Shown: positions 1 to 14,696, counted from the stretch's first letter. The stretch: DNA of 64,000 nucleotides from Lojkania enalia (GCA_010094045.1 ML986597.1:112526-176525); one strand, 5' to 3'. Numbers and translations: made by a program. Notes: generated by a model from the letters alone, not told the origin.

Positions 1-2985
1 AGTTCTATATTACCTAAATAATAATTTAAGTAGCTATATTAAATATTATTAAAGGCTAGAAGTAGGTTATATTATTAGACTTTCTAGAGTTAATCGACGT
101 ATTACTATAGGAAAACTAAGCCTCCTTTATATAAGAATATATACTTTTACCCTATAAGTATTAGATAGAGAATAGATTACTCTTCTATAATAATCGCTTA
201 TATATTCTATTAGATTTAGGCCTTTATATATAACTTATATAAGAGGCTTATAATTAAGTATTCTCCGCATACCTAAATGCTACTAAAACCTATTAGTTAC
301 TATCTTAGAAGTACTATTAGAAGGGTATAGAAGCTACTTATAAACGATATATATAGAATTATATTCTATACTATAAAGCTTATCTAATATAAACCCGAAC
401 CCTAGGTTTTATCTATTTACTTCCTATATTAAATTAACTAATATAATACCTATATATTAATTTTAAAGATTTTTCTATAAATAAGTCTGGATATAATTAG
501 ATTATAGTAGTAATTAATCGCCTATCTAAATAAGCTATATCTATTTCCTACTATTATATAATTAACGTATAGAGAATAGCTGAATTATTTATTTTATAGG
601 TATACTACTTTAGCTATATACCCGAAACTATTATTCTAGACTAAGGATCTTAGTTTATATCTAGTTTCTAGTCCGAATTCTACTATATTTTAGGTGTAAA
701 GATTAAACTATCTACTACTTATTATAAAGAGACTAATAGATAGATAGAGATTATAAACAAGTATATTAATTAGAAACTGCGTTCTTTTGTATCCTTCTAC
801 TAGAACAACTAGAGTTCTATATTACCTATAATTAACTAAGTATAAGCGACTCTACTTTATATAATTATTAGAATATCTCTATATTAGATTTTATACGGAT
901 TTAAGCCCTATTAGAGTTAGAATTAGAAATATTCTATTAATCCTATTACTATAATAGATAAATTAAATTATAAGAATACTTTAGCTCTAGTAACTCGTAT
1001 ATATATAGCCTAGAAAACTATAAAGGCTAATATTAAAAAGGCTTAGAATCGTATATAATCTATTATTAACTATTACTAGTAACTAATTAATTAGTAGATT
1101 AGTAATATAATCTACTTAAATACTAAGAATTTTATAGTTTAGAGACTAAGCTGAAAGCTATCTAATTAATAGGAGGGCCCTTTTAAAGTACTAGAGTAGG
1201 TTAGAAACTTATACTATTTATAGTTACCCCTAAAGTTAAGTATATATAATATCTTCGTACTAAACCTACTATATAAAGATTCCTAGGACCCTCTACTTAA
1301 ATAAAAAGCTCTAAAACCACCCGCTATCGCTATTAATAGGGTAGAAGAGTAGGAGGTTAAGGAAATACTAGCTAGTAAGTTATATTATAAAACCCTTAAA
1401 TACTATATAAAATAGGTAGAATATAATTCTAACCCGATTTAGTATAAAGTCTTAAACTTTATAAGTTTGTTTTATAAGCTAAAAGCTTTTTATAATAAGT
1501 ATCTAAATCGCCTAAGACCCCTAAAAGCTTTAACTAAATAGATTAAGGTATATAAGAATAGTATAGAGAATATAGATTACCTAGTAGATAATAATATATA
1601 AGAGTTAAGTAGTAGATTTAAAAACTAAAGTATAGGCCCGAAATTACTCCTCTATAAAATCTAGAGGGTCTAATAATAGGCTGTTAAATACCTTCCTAGT
1701 CCTCTTCTCCTCTACTCTTCTTCTCTTTTCTTCCCTCTAGACTCCTTTTAAACCTTTTCTATCTTATTCTTAGCCGCCCGAGAACGCCGCGATATTAGTT
1801 TAAAGGCTAGATACTAGAACTTCTAAAGCTGAAACCTAATAGAGCAACTTAGTACCCTAGTAGAATAAAGCTATCTAGATACTAGCTTTAAAAAGGCTAG
1901 CTTTCTAACTCTTTACAATCTAGGCTATAAGCGCTAGACTATAAGCGGACTCTAAAATAGCCTTAAAGGCTACTTTTTTATCCTTCTTATCCCCTATATA
2001 TTAGGCCGCTACTTATAGTTTAAGATAGCCCTAGAGGACTAGAAACTCCTTCTTATAGTAGGAGGGGATTTATAAGTACGTTAGTAGTAAATACCCTACT
2101 AGTATTAAATATAATTTATATAGGGTTGTACTTTTTATTTTATAAGGTATAATACTCGCATTTTTTTAATCTTAGGGACTAAAAGGTAAATATTATATAC
2201 TACCCGCGGGTAAACGTATATATAGCTTAAAGGTAGATAATTTAAAAGGCCTCTAAAGAAGCTTTAGGAGGCGGGTAGAGTAGTATATTAATTAATTTTT
2301 TTTCTATAAAGTATTAGTAATACTTTAATAATTAATAGTTCTAGAGACGTATAATAATATATATAGAGTAGAAGTTGTTATTAAGTTAAGGAAGCTTAGT
2401 TAATAGTAACCTAGTAATATACTAAGGCTAGTAAACGCTTATTACTATATACGATAAAATTGCAATATTAATAAACTATTATAATAGTAGTTACTAGCTG
2501 ATATATAGGTTAATTATACTTACTATAAAAACCTTACTTAATATTATATTAATAAATATATCTCTATAGATAACTACATATATTAACTTTTACTAGTAAA
2601 TACCTCTTTAAAGAAATTTCTTTATACTAAAACCTATCTATAATAGCCCTAATTCCCTCTTAAACTAGTGTAGATAGGGACTATCAGCCTATAAGAAGGG
2701 GGGTAGTATAATAATATAAAGAAATCGTTCTACGAAAAGCTTTATATATAATCTTATCTTAAAGCTTTTTACTTATCTTATTCTACCCCTAGTTCTACCC
2801 CTTTTCTTATCTATATATAGTTATATGCTCCCTTATAAGTAGCTTAGTAGTTTTTCTATATCCTTTTATATAAGGCCTATAAGTATTAATAGAATTCCTA
2901 GGTCCCTAATCCCCTATATACTCTTATATACCTCTAAGTAGATTCGTGCCGCATTTAGACCTATTATCTTACCTACGCTGTTATA
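1..2985 (+). mobile_element. 3' part of a RIP-degraded Ty3/Gypsy chromovirus (copy 1)
   Basis: This stretch aligns almost base for base with 18323-21289 of the complete Gypsy element downstream. The differences are mainly C-to-T and G-to-A, and stops interrupt every frame. It covers the integrase, a chromodomain-like segment (about 1330-1600), a 3' non-conserved region and the 3' LTR at 2707-2985. A G-rich polypurine tract sits just before the LTR (around 2695-2706). The 5' part lies outside the window, so the target-site duplication cannot be verified; the five bases after the LTR are GAGTA. It is more heavily mutated than its sister copy, which suggests an older element or more rounds of RIP. 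Confidence 0.85.
2707..2985 (+). repeat. 3' LTR of Gypsy copy 1
   Basis: This 279-bp LTR is homologous to the 260-bp LTRs at 14131-14390 and 21030-21289. It carries about 19 extra bases near its 5' end, a partial duplication around AAGCTTT. The solo LTR at 9500-9778 has the same extra segment and the same length, so the two form a subfamily. The terminal TG and CA dinucleotides have both become TA. Confidence 0.85.
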
Positions 2986-2990
2986 GAGTA

Positions 2991-5900
2991 TACCCTCTAA
3001 ACTAATTTTTTTAGCCTATATAGTAGTTACTATAATAATATATCTTAATTTACTAGTAAATTTAAAGCTAGTCTTATATAATTAGACGATATTAATTTTA
3101 AACCTAGTCTTAAGGGTATTATATTCTAGTTTATTATTACTATTAAAGATTAATTTAAAACCTATATATAGTAATAGTACTAGATTCTATATTAAGATAG
3201 AGTTCTAGATATTAATACTATAATTAATAAGATTAATAATAAATTACGTTAAGAGGATCTAGTTAAAAAGATATATAGTAGTCTAATAGTAATTAGTATA
3301 AAAGTAAGAGTAAGAGTAATATTAAAACTAGAAGTAAGCCTATTAATAGTAAGCCTATAGAAAGGAGGTACTATGCTAGCTACTAATATAAGTATCTAAG
3401 GGGTAGATTAAATTGCTAGTTTATATATCTAGAGAAGGTATTAAAATAATTTCTTAATAAATACCTAGAATTAGTATAAAAATTAATCTAATTAGCTTAA
3501 TTAAACTATATACTATTAGCTAATTTTAGTACTATTATTAGTATATTAGTAAGTAGTTATAATACTTAGGTATTATTAATACTGCGATATATAATCGAGT
3601 AAATATTATAGAGACTCTATAAGAATTAAATTATCTTTAATACTAGTACTAATAAGTATATATATAATAATAGGACTAAGTTTATTTTAATAAGATAATC
3701 TAGTATAAGATATATAAAGATAGGTAGTAGTCTTACTAGAGTAGAAAGTAAAGGTATAATATAGCTTTATATTTCCCTAGCTAGTAGTAGTACTATTAAT
3801 ATACGCTTTATAGAAGTACTATACTATCTAAATCTCTACGTCTCTATTATCTCCCTAGGTTAACTTTAACTAAAAGAACTATACTACTATAGTCTCTATT
3901 AGAAGCTACTATATATTAAGGATAATAGTAAGATTATCTACGTCCCTGAGATTAATAGAATATCTACTTTTCTTAAGTATATAGACGAGGTATAAGTAGC
4001 TTTCTTAATAGCCTACGTTACTATATTCTCTTCTTAAGACTTATAGCTAGCTTAAGAGCGAGAGATTACTCTATAAGAAGCTTACGAAATCTAGAGCTAT
4101 ATAAACCTAAATAATATAAAATAGCTATTTAAAACCGTTAATAGCTTAAAACTTAAAAATACTAAGAAGTTTAACTGCGAGATATACTATAAGATAAAAG
4201 GTTATTAATAGATCTCTTATACTCTATAATATTAAGCTTAGTAAGTATTTAATATTATATATTTTAACGTTATTAACTATATTTTACTACTAAATCCTAA
4301 TAGAAAATAATACTAGTTACTCTTTATAGATAATTTTATATACTATTAATAGATCTATTTTATTAAATCCTGTATAGAAATTAACTAAATACTATTTAAT
4401 TTTAATAGAATAGTTACTACCTAATATAATAAGATTATTAAAGTCTATTATCTTAATAATAATAAATACTTTATTAATTAGGTAACTATTAAATATTTTA
4501 AGAAGTAGAAAATATAGTTATAGCCTTTAATACTATATATAGTATACTAGAACAGTATTACTAAGGCTAGTAACAAGCTTACTATAGATAAAGTATAATA
4601 TATCCTTATTAGAATACTATACCTACTACTAATATTCTAGTTATATACTATAAAGTATATAGTATAACTTTTTAATCTATTACTTATTATAGTATTTACT
4701 AATAGTAAGATACTTTTATAAGTATTTAACAAATTCTTAGGTTGTTAAAATCTAGTACTAAATCTCTATAACCTTTACTATTAGAAAGAGATTAGTTATA
4801 TACTTATTCTAAAGGAGTATTATATTAAGAGTAAAAAGTTTAAGAAATACAGCTATAAGAGTTATATAATTAGTTGTAAAGGATCTTAGATATTCCTTAT
4901 ATAAGATTTATAGAGTAAGAAGGTTATATAATTAAACTCTATAACCTTCTCTTAATACTAGCTAGTCGTAGGCTATATACCTCATTAAGCTTAAAAAGCT
5001 TACTATAATAAGCGTCTAAATATTTAGAAAGAGGAATTTAACTATCTAGAAGGTATATAGAATCTAGGGGGTATACTACTACCATAGCTAACGCTTCTAT
5101 AGATACCTTTACAGCTAAATAATAATAAATATATTAATCTTCTTAAGTAAGGTAGAGGATATAATTTTAGGTAGAAGTAATAAGAGATAGACGAGTAATA
5201 GAGTAATAAGAATAATCCATCGCCATTACTACTACCTCTACTACTAGTAAAGAAGTTTTATAGCGGCCCTTATAAAACGGCAGCTCTACTAGCTAAGCCT
5301 ATACGTTAATTCTTATATTATACGCCCCGATAGCTTAATCTAAATATAGTATTAATAGTTAATAATATACCTTTTTAAGACGAGATAATACTAAGTACTT
5401 TTATTACTCTTATACGAAATTTTACTCTAGTAGTTATAATAGACGCTTATAGTATAAAAGATAATCTAAATCTTCTACTTAAGCCTACTTTACTAAAGTA
5501 GGCGCGCGTATATTAATACTTAATGTAGTAGTATAAGGTAGAGGAAGAAGAAATAGAATTATATATAGAGAACAGTACCTAGTAGATTATTAATTATATA
5601 CTAGCTAGAACTACTATACTACCTATTAAATAGGTATATAAATATAAGTTTAATAATAAAGAATATCTAGTATAGTATAAAGTACGCTTTATTATTTATA
5701 GTAATTACTAATATTTAAATCTCTAGGAAGATATATATATAAAAATAGCACGCTCTATAACTATTAAGTTAATTCTAGTACTAGTTAATACTTTTAATCT
5801 AGAGTATAATTAGGTTAATATTATTACAGCCTTCCTAAATAGAAAGATAGATAAAAACAACTTTATTTACGCTTAACTACTAGATAGTACAATTGTATAA

Positions 5901-7110
5901 CTTAATAAAGTACTCTATAGTCTCTATTAGTTACTACAACTTTAGTATAAAGAGATTAGTCGCTACTTAATATTATATAGATATAGACATCTTAATTCTA
6001 ATCTATATATATTAACGATCTACTCTTTATTTATCTAACGGTTAAAGGTATAGTAGCTATAAAATAAATAGTTATAAGTACTAATAAATACTATAATCTT
6101 AACCTATTAAACTATTATCTTAGAATCTATATCGCACGCGATTATATAATATATATAATAGAGCTTTCTATAGAATTATATATTAAGAAGCTTATATTAA
6201 TACTTTAGTAAAAGAACTACTATAAGTATAATATACTATTTAATCTTTTAGCTATTAAGCTTACAGCTCGCTCTGAGAAAGACGTTTATAATACTAAACT
6301 ACTTAATAAATATTAGTTAGTTATTAGTAAGCTATTATATCCTATATATCTTATATAACTAGATATTATATATTATATTACCTTCTTAAGACGCTTTAGT
6401 AGTAATCTAATAAGTTTATATTATAAATATATATTATAGATTATAAATTATCTTTATACTATATATAACTATATTATAAAGATTTTAGCGCTAGATAGAG
6501 CTTAAAGAGTATTAATTAAGTACTTTACTTATATATTAGAAGTATCTCTTATAAGCTACTTAGATTTATTATATACTAATTATAAGAATTGTAAATTAAT
6601 AGCTAAATATCTATTTAAACTATTTAGAGGAATAATTTACTATTAATCTTTTAAGAAGCGGTTAGTAATAATATTAATAATAGAAGCTAAATACGTAGCT
6701 ATTATATAGTTAAGAAAGTAGTATAGCTCTATTAACTTTATACTAAGCTAGGTATATTATATTAACTACTTTAACCCCTAAAGCTTTATATTAATAATCT
6801 ACCAGCTATTAAACTTACTAAGTAGAAAGGATACTACTAGTAAAGTAAATATATTAACATCTACTATTATTAGATTAAGAAGTAAGTAGCTTTTAGTTAA
6901 TTATAACTCGAATATATTATAATAGTTAATATAGTAGTAAATAGCCTAATTAAGCCCCTCTCTACTAAAGCCTATAGCTAATTCCTATAGTAACTAGATA
7001 TAGGAGAAGTATTAATTACTTACAGTTAGTACTAGTAGGAGCTACTATTAAGTAATATATATAGATATATACCGTAGTTTCCGTTTAGTTTAAAAAGTAT
7101 ATTAGAGGGT
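2991..7110 (+). mobile_element. Ty1/Copia retrotransposon relic, plus strand
   Basis: Reading through stops, Copia pol motifs appear in the expected order. The reverse transcriptase has a lysine-rich K-x-V-Y-K-Y-K-F-N block followed by a V-x-Y-K-x-R segment near 5630-5680. The RNase H region has an E-A-K-Y-V-A-type motif near 6690-6710, and the C-terminal block that resembles the conserved H-I-x-I-x-Y-H end of Copia RNase H lies near 6850-6970. A gag-like segment precedes it (about 3010-3650). I could not delimit its LTRs, so both ends are approximate. The left side abuts the Gypsy LTR at 2985. No open reading frame survives. Confidence 0.7.
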
Positions 7111-9494
7111 AAATATTAAGGTAATAGACCTTATAAATATTAGCGTTTATAGACTAGTTCTAATTAGAACTAGCTCTATTTAAATAGTTTTTCTATAAAG
7201 CACGCTTTACTTAATAAGTAATAATAATATACTTTCTTCTACTCTATCTACTATAGCTTAACATCTATTAAGGTTGGAGTATTATAAATAAAGTATAGCC
7301 TAGTATATCTTTATTATAGTAATTAAGATATTTAAGAAATTATTAGTAATAGGTTTTTGTATACTAAAGGTTCTAAGTCTTATTTTATAATTATAGTTAG
7401 AGGTTAATATAATAAATAGTTATAATAAAAGTATCTTATATACTATAAACTTTTAGAATAAATCTAAGATTATTATATAGTTAAATAAATAATAATACTT
7501 TATATCTATTTTTAAATAGTATTTACTTAATTTAGATTAACCCTTCTCTACTATAGCTCTTACTACTATTAACTAATCTAAGTTACTCTCTATATCTTTA
7601 GCTAGATCTCTATTTATATTATCTAGAAAATTAAAGAGCCTATTATATATTTACTAAATATACTAGATTTAAGGCTTTATATTCTTACTAAATACTTTAG
7701 TTATCCTTTTAAAATTGTTAAATAAGTCTATAATTAGTATTAAATAGTACTATTTAGTAGCAGATAGTTAAAGTTACTAGAAATTATAGAAATCTACTTT
7801 AGTATTCTTATTATTACTAGATCTCTAAGCAGGGATTTTTAAGTTAATTTTATATTAAAGCTAGTTGTTAATATATTATTTAAAGTCTATCGCTTAGTTA
7901 TATATATTAAATATTAAATTCTATTAAGTTAGGATATCTCTTATTATAAATAGCTAGTATTTAGGTAGTAGGAAGCCTTATAAAGTAATAAAATACTTAT
8001 AGTACTATAGTAATTAATCGATTACTTTATAAATAGCTTAAATCTAACTAGAAATTAGTATATAATAATTATAATAACTAACTATAATAAAAAGCTATAT
8101 TTTATAAAGAGAATTTAGAATAGAAATCTATATTTAGATCTTATTTATATCGTGTTACTATAAAGTTCCTCTATCTCCTATTTTTTTAAAGGGTGTAAGT
8201 TTAAGATAGTAAATAATTTCCTAAATAATAAGATTAATAATATAAGTAAGATATAGAATTATATTCTCTTTACAGTCCTATTTAATACTATTTTTATATA
8301 GTTTCTCTTATATTATATATATAAGTATACTATTATTAGTAGTATTATTATAGGTAGCTACTAGTAATTAGTATTATATATTTATATTTAATAGAATATA
8401 TAGTACTTCTATTACTATAGAAATACTAGTATAACTTCTTTAAATTGAAATAAAATTAAGTAGTCTCTTATAAAACTTCTAGTTCTAATTAATATAGTAC
8501 CCTTTTACTATAAGAAAACTAAGATAGTTCTTTATAAACTAGGTATTAAATACGATTAATATGTTTATATTTTAGCTAAAGTTATATAAAAGAGAAGATT
8601 AAACTACTATAAATTTATACTTAAATAGCCCTATAAAACTAAATTAGCTAATTAATATAGTATCTAATTAGAGGAACTAAATAAATTATTAAAAGGATAG
8701 ATAATCTACTATTTAAAAAGACTAGTTTATATTTAAAAACGCTAGTAAAGTATATATAATAGGCTAGTATAATAGATTATAGTATAGTAATAATAGATAG
8801 AATAGTAGAGCTAAAATATTTATATATTCAGTTCTCTTAGAAAAGAGATAGCTAATAAAAGAGAGACGAATTACTACTATCCCTACAGGGTATGATTTAG
8901 CTATTTTAACCCTAGGTTAAGTAACTCTATATTAACCTATAACTTAAAGCTATAAGATATTATAGTATAGTAGTATAATTAGATTTTTATTATTAGAAGG
9001 CCTAGCTATAAATATATAGAACCTATTATACTTAGGAGCTAGAATTTTTAGATAGATCTAAGATCTAAAATAATTTATTAGATATTTTATACTATTATAA
9101 TTCTTATTTAAATATATAAATTAAAAACTATAATAATAATAGAATATAAATAGATAACTATTTAGAAATTATATAGCTTCTCTAAATTATCTCTAGATTT
9201 TACTATAATAAGTAGCTAAATTTTACCTTAATTTATTAAATATATTTAAAAGGTCCTAAACTTATAATATTAATTCCTACTATACTATTTATATATTAAT
9301 AAACTCTATTATCCTCTACCTATCTTTTTTATCCTCTATCCGCGGATATATAATTAGCTAATAAGTTTCTTAGAAACCTTAATAGGAAATTAATAGAGCG
9401 TTAATTATAAAATACTAGATTTATATTAGTATTAATATAATTATAATAAAATACTATAATAAAGAATAGTAGAAATATTATAATATTACGGGTA
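7111..9494. other. AT-rich RIP-type DNA without a recognisable gene
   Basis: The stretch is dominated by TA, TTA and TAA steps, with stops in all frames and no open frame above noise. I could not assign it to an element family. Parts may be the 3' LTR of the preceding Copia relic (about 7110-7290) or a different transposon too decayed to read by eye. Confidence 0.6.
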
Positions 9495-9499
9495 TATAA

Positions 9500-9778
9500 T
9501 ATATTAGTATAAGTAAGATAATAGGTCTAAATACGGTATAAATCTACTTAGAGGTATATAAGAGTATATAGGGGATTAGGGACCTAAGAATTCTATTAAC
9601 ACCTATAGGCTTTATATAAAAGAATATAAAAAAACTACTAAGCTATTTATAAGAGAGTATATAACTATATACGGATAGGAAAAGAGGTAGAACTAGGGGT
9701 AGAATAAGATAAGTAAAAAGCTTTAGGATAAGGTTATATATAAAGCTTTTTGTAGTACGATTTCTTTACATTATTATA
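9500..9778 (-). repeat. Solo LTR of the Gypsy chromovirus, reverse orientation
   Basis: The reverse complement matches the LTR at 2707-2985 along its full 279 bp, including the extra internal segment. It is flanked by a perfect 5-bp target-site duplication, TATAA at 9495-9499 and 9779-9783. Neither flank matches the element interior, so this is a solo LTR left by recombination between the two LTRs of a once-complete insertion. Confidence 0.85.
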
Positions 9779-9783
9779 TATAA

Positions 9784-11037
9784 GGAGTTAGAGTTAATAA
9801 TTAAGAGTATCTAGCTATAAATTATATTTATAGACTACTACTACTACTAATATATATAAAACTCTAGTAAAATAGTAGTATATTATACTATTATATTAAG
9901 TATTTATTTTTAGAGATAATAGGTTTTATTACTAAATAGTATATTAATACTATACTTCTAGTAGTATATAAAAGTCTACTATAGTATATTATATAATACT
10001 ATAGTCTAGAAAATATTATAAAGTATAGTAAATTACTATTATATACTATAAAGTATAGTTAATTACTATTATATACTATAAAATATAGTAAATTACTATT
10101 ATCTAACGTACTATAATATACTACTATAGTCTATAATATAGTATAATATACTACTCTAATTAATTAAGTTTATATATATAGTATTAGAGAAGTATATTAG
10201 ATTTTCTTCTACTAACTACTAGTAGTAAGAGCTAAGCTAATCCTTATTTATTAAAGTATTATTATTCGAGAAACTATTAAAGTTAGTTATATCTTTATCT
10301 AAAAAGCTTTTAAAAGTACTATCTAACTTCTTACTTAATATCTTATACTTATCCTTATATTATATAAGCTTAGCCTTAATTTTAAAGTTATTATTAACCT
10401 TCTTTTCACACTTATTACTTTTAATACTTTTAATATAGGGTAAGTTCGAATTAAAAAGAAGATTATTATTAAATTAATTATATACTAATAGAGGCTCTTA
10501 ATATCTAGGGTAGTAATTAGTATATATCTATAATAAATAGATATAATAAAAAATATAATAAACTTACTTCTATTCTAGTTCTAAAACTATAGTTAACTCT
10601 TTTTTAGATAGTCTTTTAATAAACTCTTACTATTTATTTTAAATATTCTTACTTTTAAAGCTATTATTTTATAGTTTAAAAAGGCTATCTTAGTATATCT
10701 TATATATAACCTTCTATATAGCCCCTCTAGAGCTATATACCTATAATAGACTACGAGCTAGTTCTTATATAGTAGATATATCTTTCTCTTAATTAGTAGC
10801 TTTTAATAGAACTATTTAGTAATATCTAAAGCTAGTCTCTTAGTTAATATACTCCTATTTTAAGTAGATAGCCTTTAACCTTACCTTTAACTAATTATCT
10901 ATTTACTTATAAGTAGATATATATATAATAAATAACTATAATAACTTACTAGACTTATAATTATTAAAGTACTTCTTCGCTATAACTTTAATAGCTTTAT
11001 CTAATATCTTTTTTTTTCTTCTTCTCCGAGCGCTATA
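9784..11037. other. AT-rich RIP-type DNA between the solo LTR and the Copia element
   Basis: No open frame or readable transposase or polymerase motif was found. The region holds the short tandem repeat at 10018-10107 and many TA-rich low-complexity runs. Confidence 0.55.
10018..10107. repeat. Tandem repeat, 3 x 30 bp
   Basis: Three consecutive 30-bp units, each starting ATAAAGTATAG or a one-base variant, occupy 10018-10047, 10048-10077 and 10078-10107, with only one or two substitutions between units. Confidence 0.85.
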
Positions 11038-11042
11038 TATTT

Positions 11043-11170
11043 TATTAGAGCTGGCTAGCTCTAATAAAGGTTAGAAAAACTGCGTCTATTAACTAGAAAT
11101 GCGAGATATATTATATATATATCCCTAGACCTATTAAGAGGCTAACTATAAATAGTTTAGTTATAATATA
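11043..11170 (-). repeat. 3' LTR of the minus-strand Copia element
   Basis: It is nearly identical to 23461-23588 apart from C/T and G/A differences. The C-rich run immediately to its right is the polypurine tract read on the other strand. Beyond it, a 75-bp-period duplication (starting 11178 and 11253) repeats the end of the element interior. Confidence 0.8.
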
Positions 11171-14130
11171 CCCCCCCAGCTATAATAAATAGTAAAGCTA
11201 CCTTTTAGTTAACTAGTCTAGGTACCTTTATATAGCTATAATATACCCCTCTAGCTATAGTAAATAGTAAAGCTGCCTTCTAGTTAACTAGTCTAAGTAC
11301 TTTTATAAGACTAAGCTGCTTTAAAAAGGTAAGGTATTTCTGCTTAGGTAGTACCTTTATAAAACCGTCTACTAGTATCTAGTTTATTAACTTCTAGCTA
11401 ACCTATAACCTTCCTACTTTAACTTCTTATTAAATCTATATCTAATAAGTATCTATATAATATAACCTAGTTTATAGTCTATCTACTACTTTAGTAGTAA
11501 TACCTACTATCTACTAATTATTATAAAATAGTATAGAAACTATTTTTATACTAAACCCTATATAATTAAAAATTCTAGTCTACTATTACAGCTTACTATC
11601 TATTATAAATAGAGCTAGCAGCTTAGCTTTAGTTATTAACTTAATAACTAAGCACTATATTATTATTTTCTAGTTAATAGGCAGACTATAGAGTTTAAAT
11701 AGATAGCTCTATAAGCTATAATACGTCTCTTAATTATCTATAAATACTACGTCTAATACTCTATAGAATAGTAGCTTATATTTATTACTAAGGTAGATTA
11801 TATTTTCCTAATCTAATCTAGATATTTATAAGCCTAGTCTTCTCGTACTAATTATATATTTCTAGACGTACTCTACTATTTAAATATAATTCTATTCTAA
11901 ATTCTTAAAATAGATTACTAGAGTTAAATAAATAAGTTCTTAAGATATCTAGGCGCGTATAAACTATTAGATATTCTAGAGATCTAATTAGCTGCTAATA
12001 ATATCTAGTTCTCTAATAGTTTAGCTCCTCTATACTTAATACTAGGTAGTTATCGACTAGAAGTACCGTAGGATAGTTTTTCTACCCCTACTTCTATAGT
12101 CTATATTTAGCTGCGACCTTATTAATAAATAAATCTTAACTAAGTTAAATTCTACCTATATTCTAGTCTTAGACTATTCTAATTTCTAGGAACTACCTAA
12201 GCTATCTAAGTAAGTATAACTCGTATTATAATTTTAAGCCTACTTTAAATTACTAATATATAGTAAAGTAGTCTAAATAAACTAGAACGATTATATTATT
12301 AATATAGAAGAATACTATTAAGCTCTTACTTCTAAATAGATATAGAACCTTCTAGATTAACTATAGTTCTAGCTTAAGTAGTAAGCTCTTAAGGTACTTA
12401 TACTAAAGTAGAGAAGTATCTCTTAGGCTATAGAGAGCTTTCCTTATCTTTAGCAGCTTACCTAGCTTCTATATAAATTCTTCTAGTATATAGGCGTATA
12501 ATAGTCTGTCTAGTAGTATATTTAAGAAAGTATTAGTAATATTATATTAATAGGCGTATAGTCTAAAAGATGCTACTAGAGTAACTAGAAATTAGAATAC
12601 TTATACTACTAGAGTAGCTGTATATATATCTCTCTAGTCCTATTATAGATTTTTTCTAATAACTAGCCTAGCTTTAAACTTATATAGATATCTATTCTTA
12701 TTAAATTTATATATAAATACTTATATTAGCGGTAGAAGTTTAATCTCTAGCTATATACTAGCTCTAGTCTCTATTATATAAATTAGATAGCCCTTACTAT
12801 AGTAGTTCTAAAACTCTACTACTACTACTTTTTTAAATTTAATTCTAAATAGATACCTTTTAAGCTACTTCTATTACTTTAGTAGAAGTAGTAGCTAATT
12901 TCTATATAGACTAATCCTAGGCTAATTAGCTAGTATATTACTACTTATCTTCTACTATAACGTTTTTATAAACGCTATATAGTATATATAAAGTATTCTA
13001 TAAGTTCTAGTCTCTATAATATTTCTAGTATTAAGCTAACTACTAATTTCGTCGCGTCTATTTATATTATTTAATTGTCGGTCTAGAGCCTTTACTTCTA
13101 GCTTAATCTAATACCAGCCCTTAGGGAGGTTAGTTATTACCTCTAGATTCTCGTCGCGATTATTTTAACTATATAGTTCTAAGATATCTTCTAGTGTTAT
13201 AATACTGCTAACTATTAGATAATCTACTCTAACCGGCTTATTTAATTGTTATTAACTTAACTCCTACTTAAGCTACTTTTTAATCTACTACTTAAGCTTA
13301 TTATCTAGCGTCTCCTTATACGATTAAGGAGTTGATTAATCTAGCATCTATTTAAGCTCTATATTATTTAGCTTACAACTCTCCTTAATATTAAATACTA
13401 TAGCTGCTAGACGTAGCGTCTATTTATCTAAAAAGATAAGATCTTTATATAATTCTATAGGTAGTAGAATAATATCTCTAGTCCTAATAACTCTATCTAG
13501 CTCTAGTATCTAGATATAATAGACATTTATAGAGTTATATTCTATAAAATATTTAATTAATATATAAGATTATAGCTTCTCTTTCTAATATAGATAATAA
13601 TTTAGGATATATATCTTAGCTTCTAGCATACTAAGATAAGCTACTAATAGTCTAGTTCTATATACTACCTTATATAGGGTATACTAGTCTAGAGCTTCGG
13701 TTAGCATACGATTAAGGAGATAGACTACTAAGAGTAGGTACTCGTTTAATACCTCTATTAGTAGCCCTACGTCTATTCTTATAGCTCTTCCCTATATAAC
13801 TAGTAACTACCCTACTCTCTCTATTAGACTATTCTACTCTTTAGTATACTCTGCTTATAATTCTACTAAGATTCCTAGATTCTTAAAAATATTAAGTATC
13901 TTAGAATATCCGCGCTTATTATTAAGTCTAATAGCTTTAACCTATATATTAAACTAAGCTTTAAGCTTAACTAGTAATTTCTATACTATATATTATAGTA
14001 TTATTATATTCTTATTTAGTAGGTAGTAGGCCTTATACTACCTACTATACTAGTAGACTATATAGAATATCTAGAGGTTTCTATTATAGTAGCGCTCTAA
14101 CTAATTATATATCTAGACTAGATCTATCCC

Positions 14131-14390
14131 TGTAACGATGCAAAGAAATCGTTCTACGAAAAGCTTTATCTTTTTGCTTATCTTATCCTACCCCCGGTTC
14201 TACCCCTTTTCCCATCCGTATATAGTTGCATACTCCCTTATAAGTAGCTCGGTAGTTTTTCTATATCCTTTCGTACAAGGCCTATAAGTGTTAATAGAAT
14301 TCCCAGGTCCCTAATCCCCCACGCACTCTTATATGCCTCTAAGTGGATTCGTACTATATTCAGACCTATTATCTTACCTGCGCCGTTATA
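14131..14390 (+). repeat. 5' LTR of the Gypsy chromovirus
   Basis: It is 260 bp, starts TGTAACGATG and ends GCCGTTATA (the original terminal CA mutated to TA). It matches 21030-21289 with scattered transition differences. Confidence 0.92.
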
Positions 14391-14696
14391 TTATATAGAA
14401 AAACTTAATACTGCTAGTAACGGCCTCTTTAATTATATCGCATCGATTGTTTATTTAACTATATTTAAGTCTAAGATATACTCGATTTAGTTTAGGTTAT
14501 AATACTTATATACCGTTATATTAAATTATTCAGTTACCTAGACAGGATCTTAGAGACCTTCTATCGACCGAAGCCTTTAGATTTAGAACTTCCTATCTCT
14601 TGCGATTAGAATTGCCTTCGGAAAAGCCGCGTAGAGTGCGCCTAGGTAGAAACTCGGAGACTACTAATAACCTATCAGAATCGGAGGCAACCGCCG

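Noticed and set aside
10018..10107. CRISPR-like array
   Set aside because: The 30-bp units are directly adjacent with no spacers, in a eukaryotic AT-rich region; it is a simple tandem repeat.
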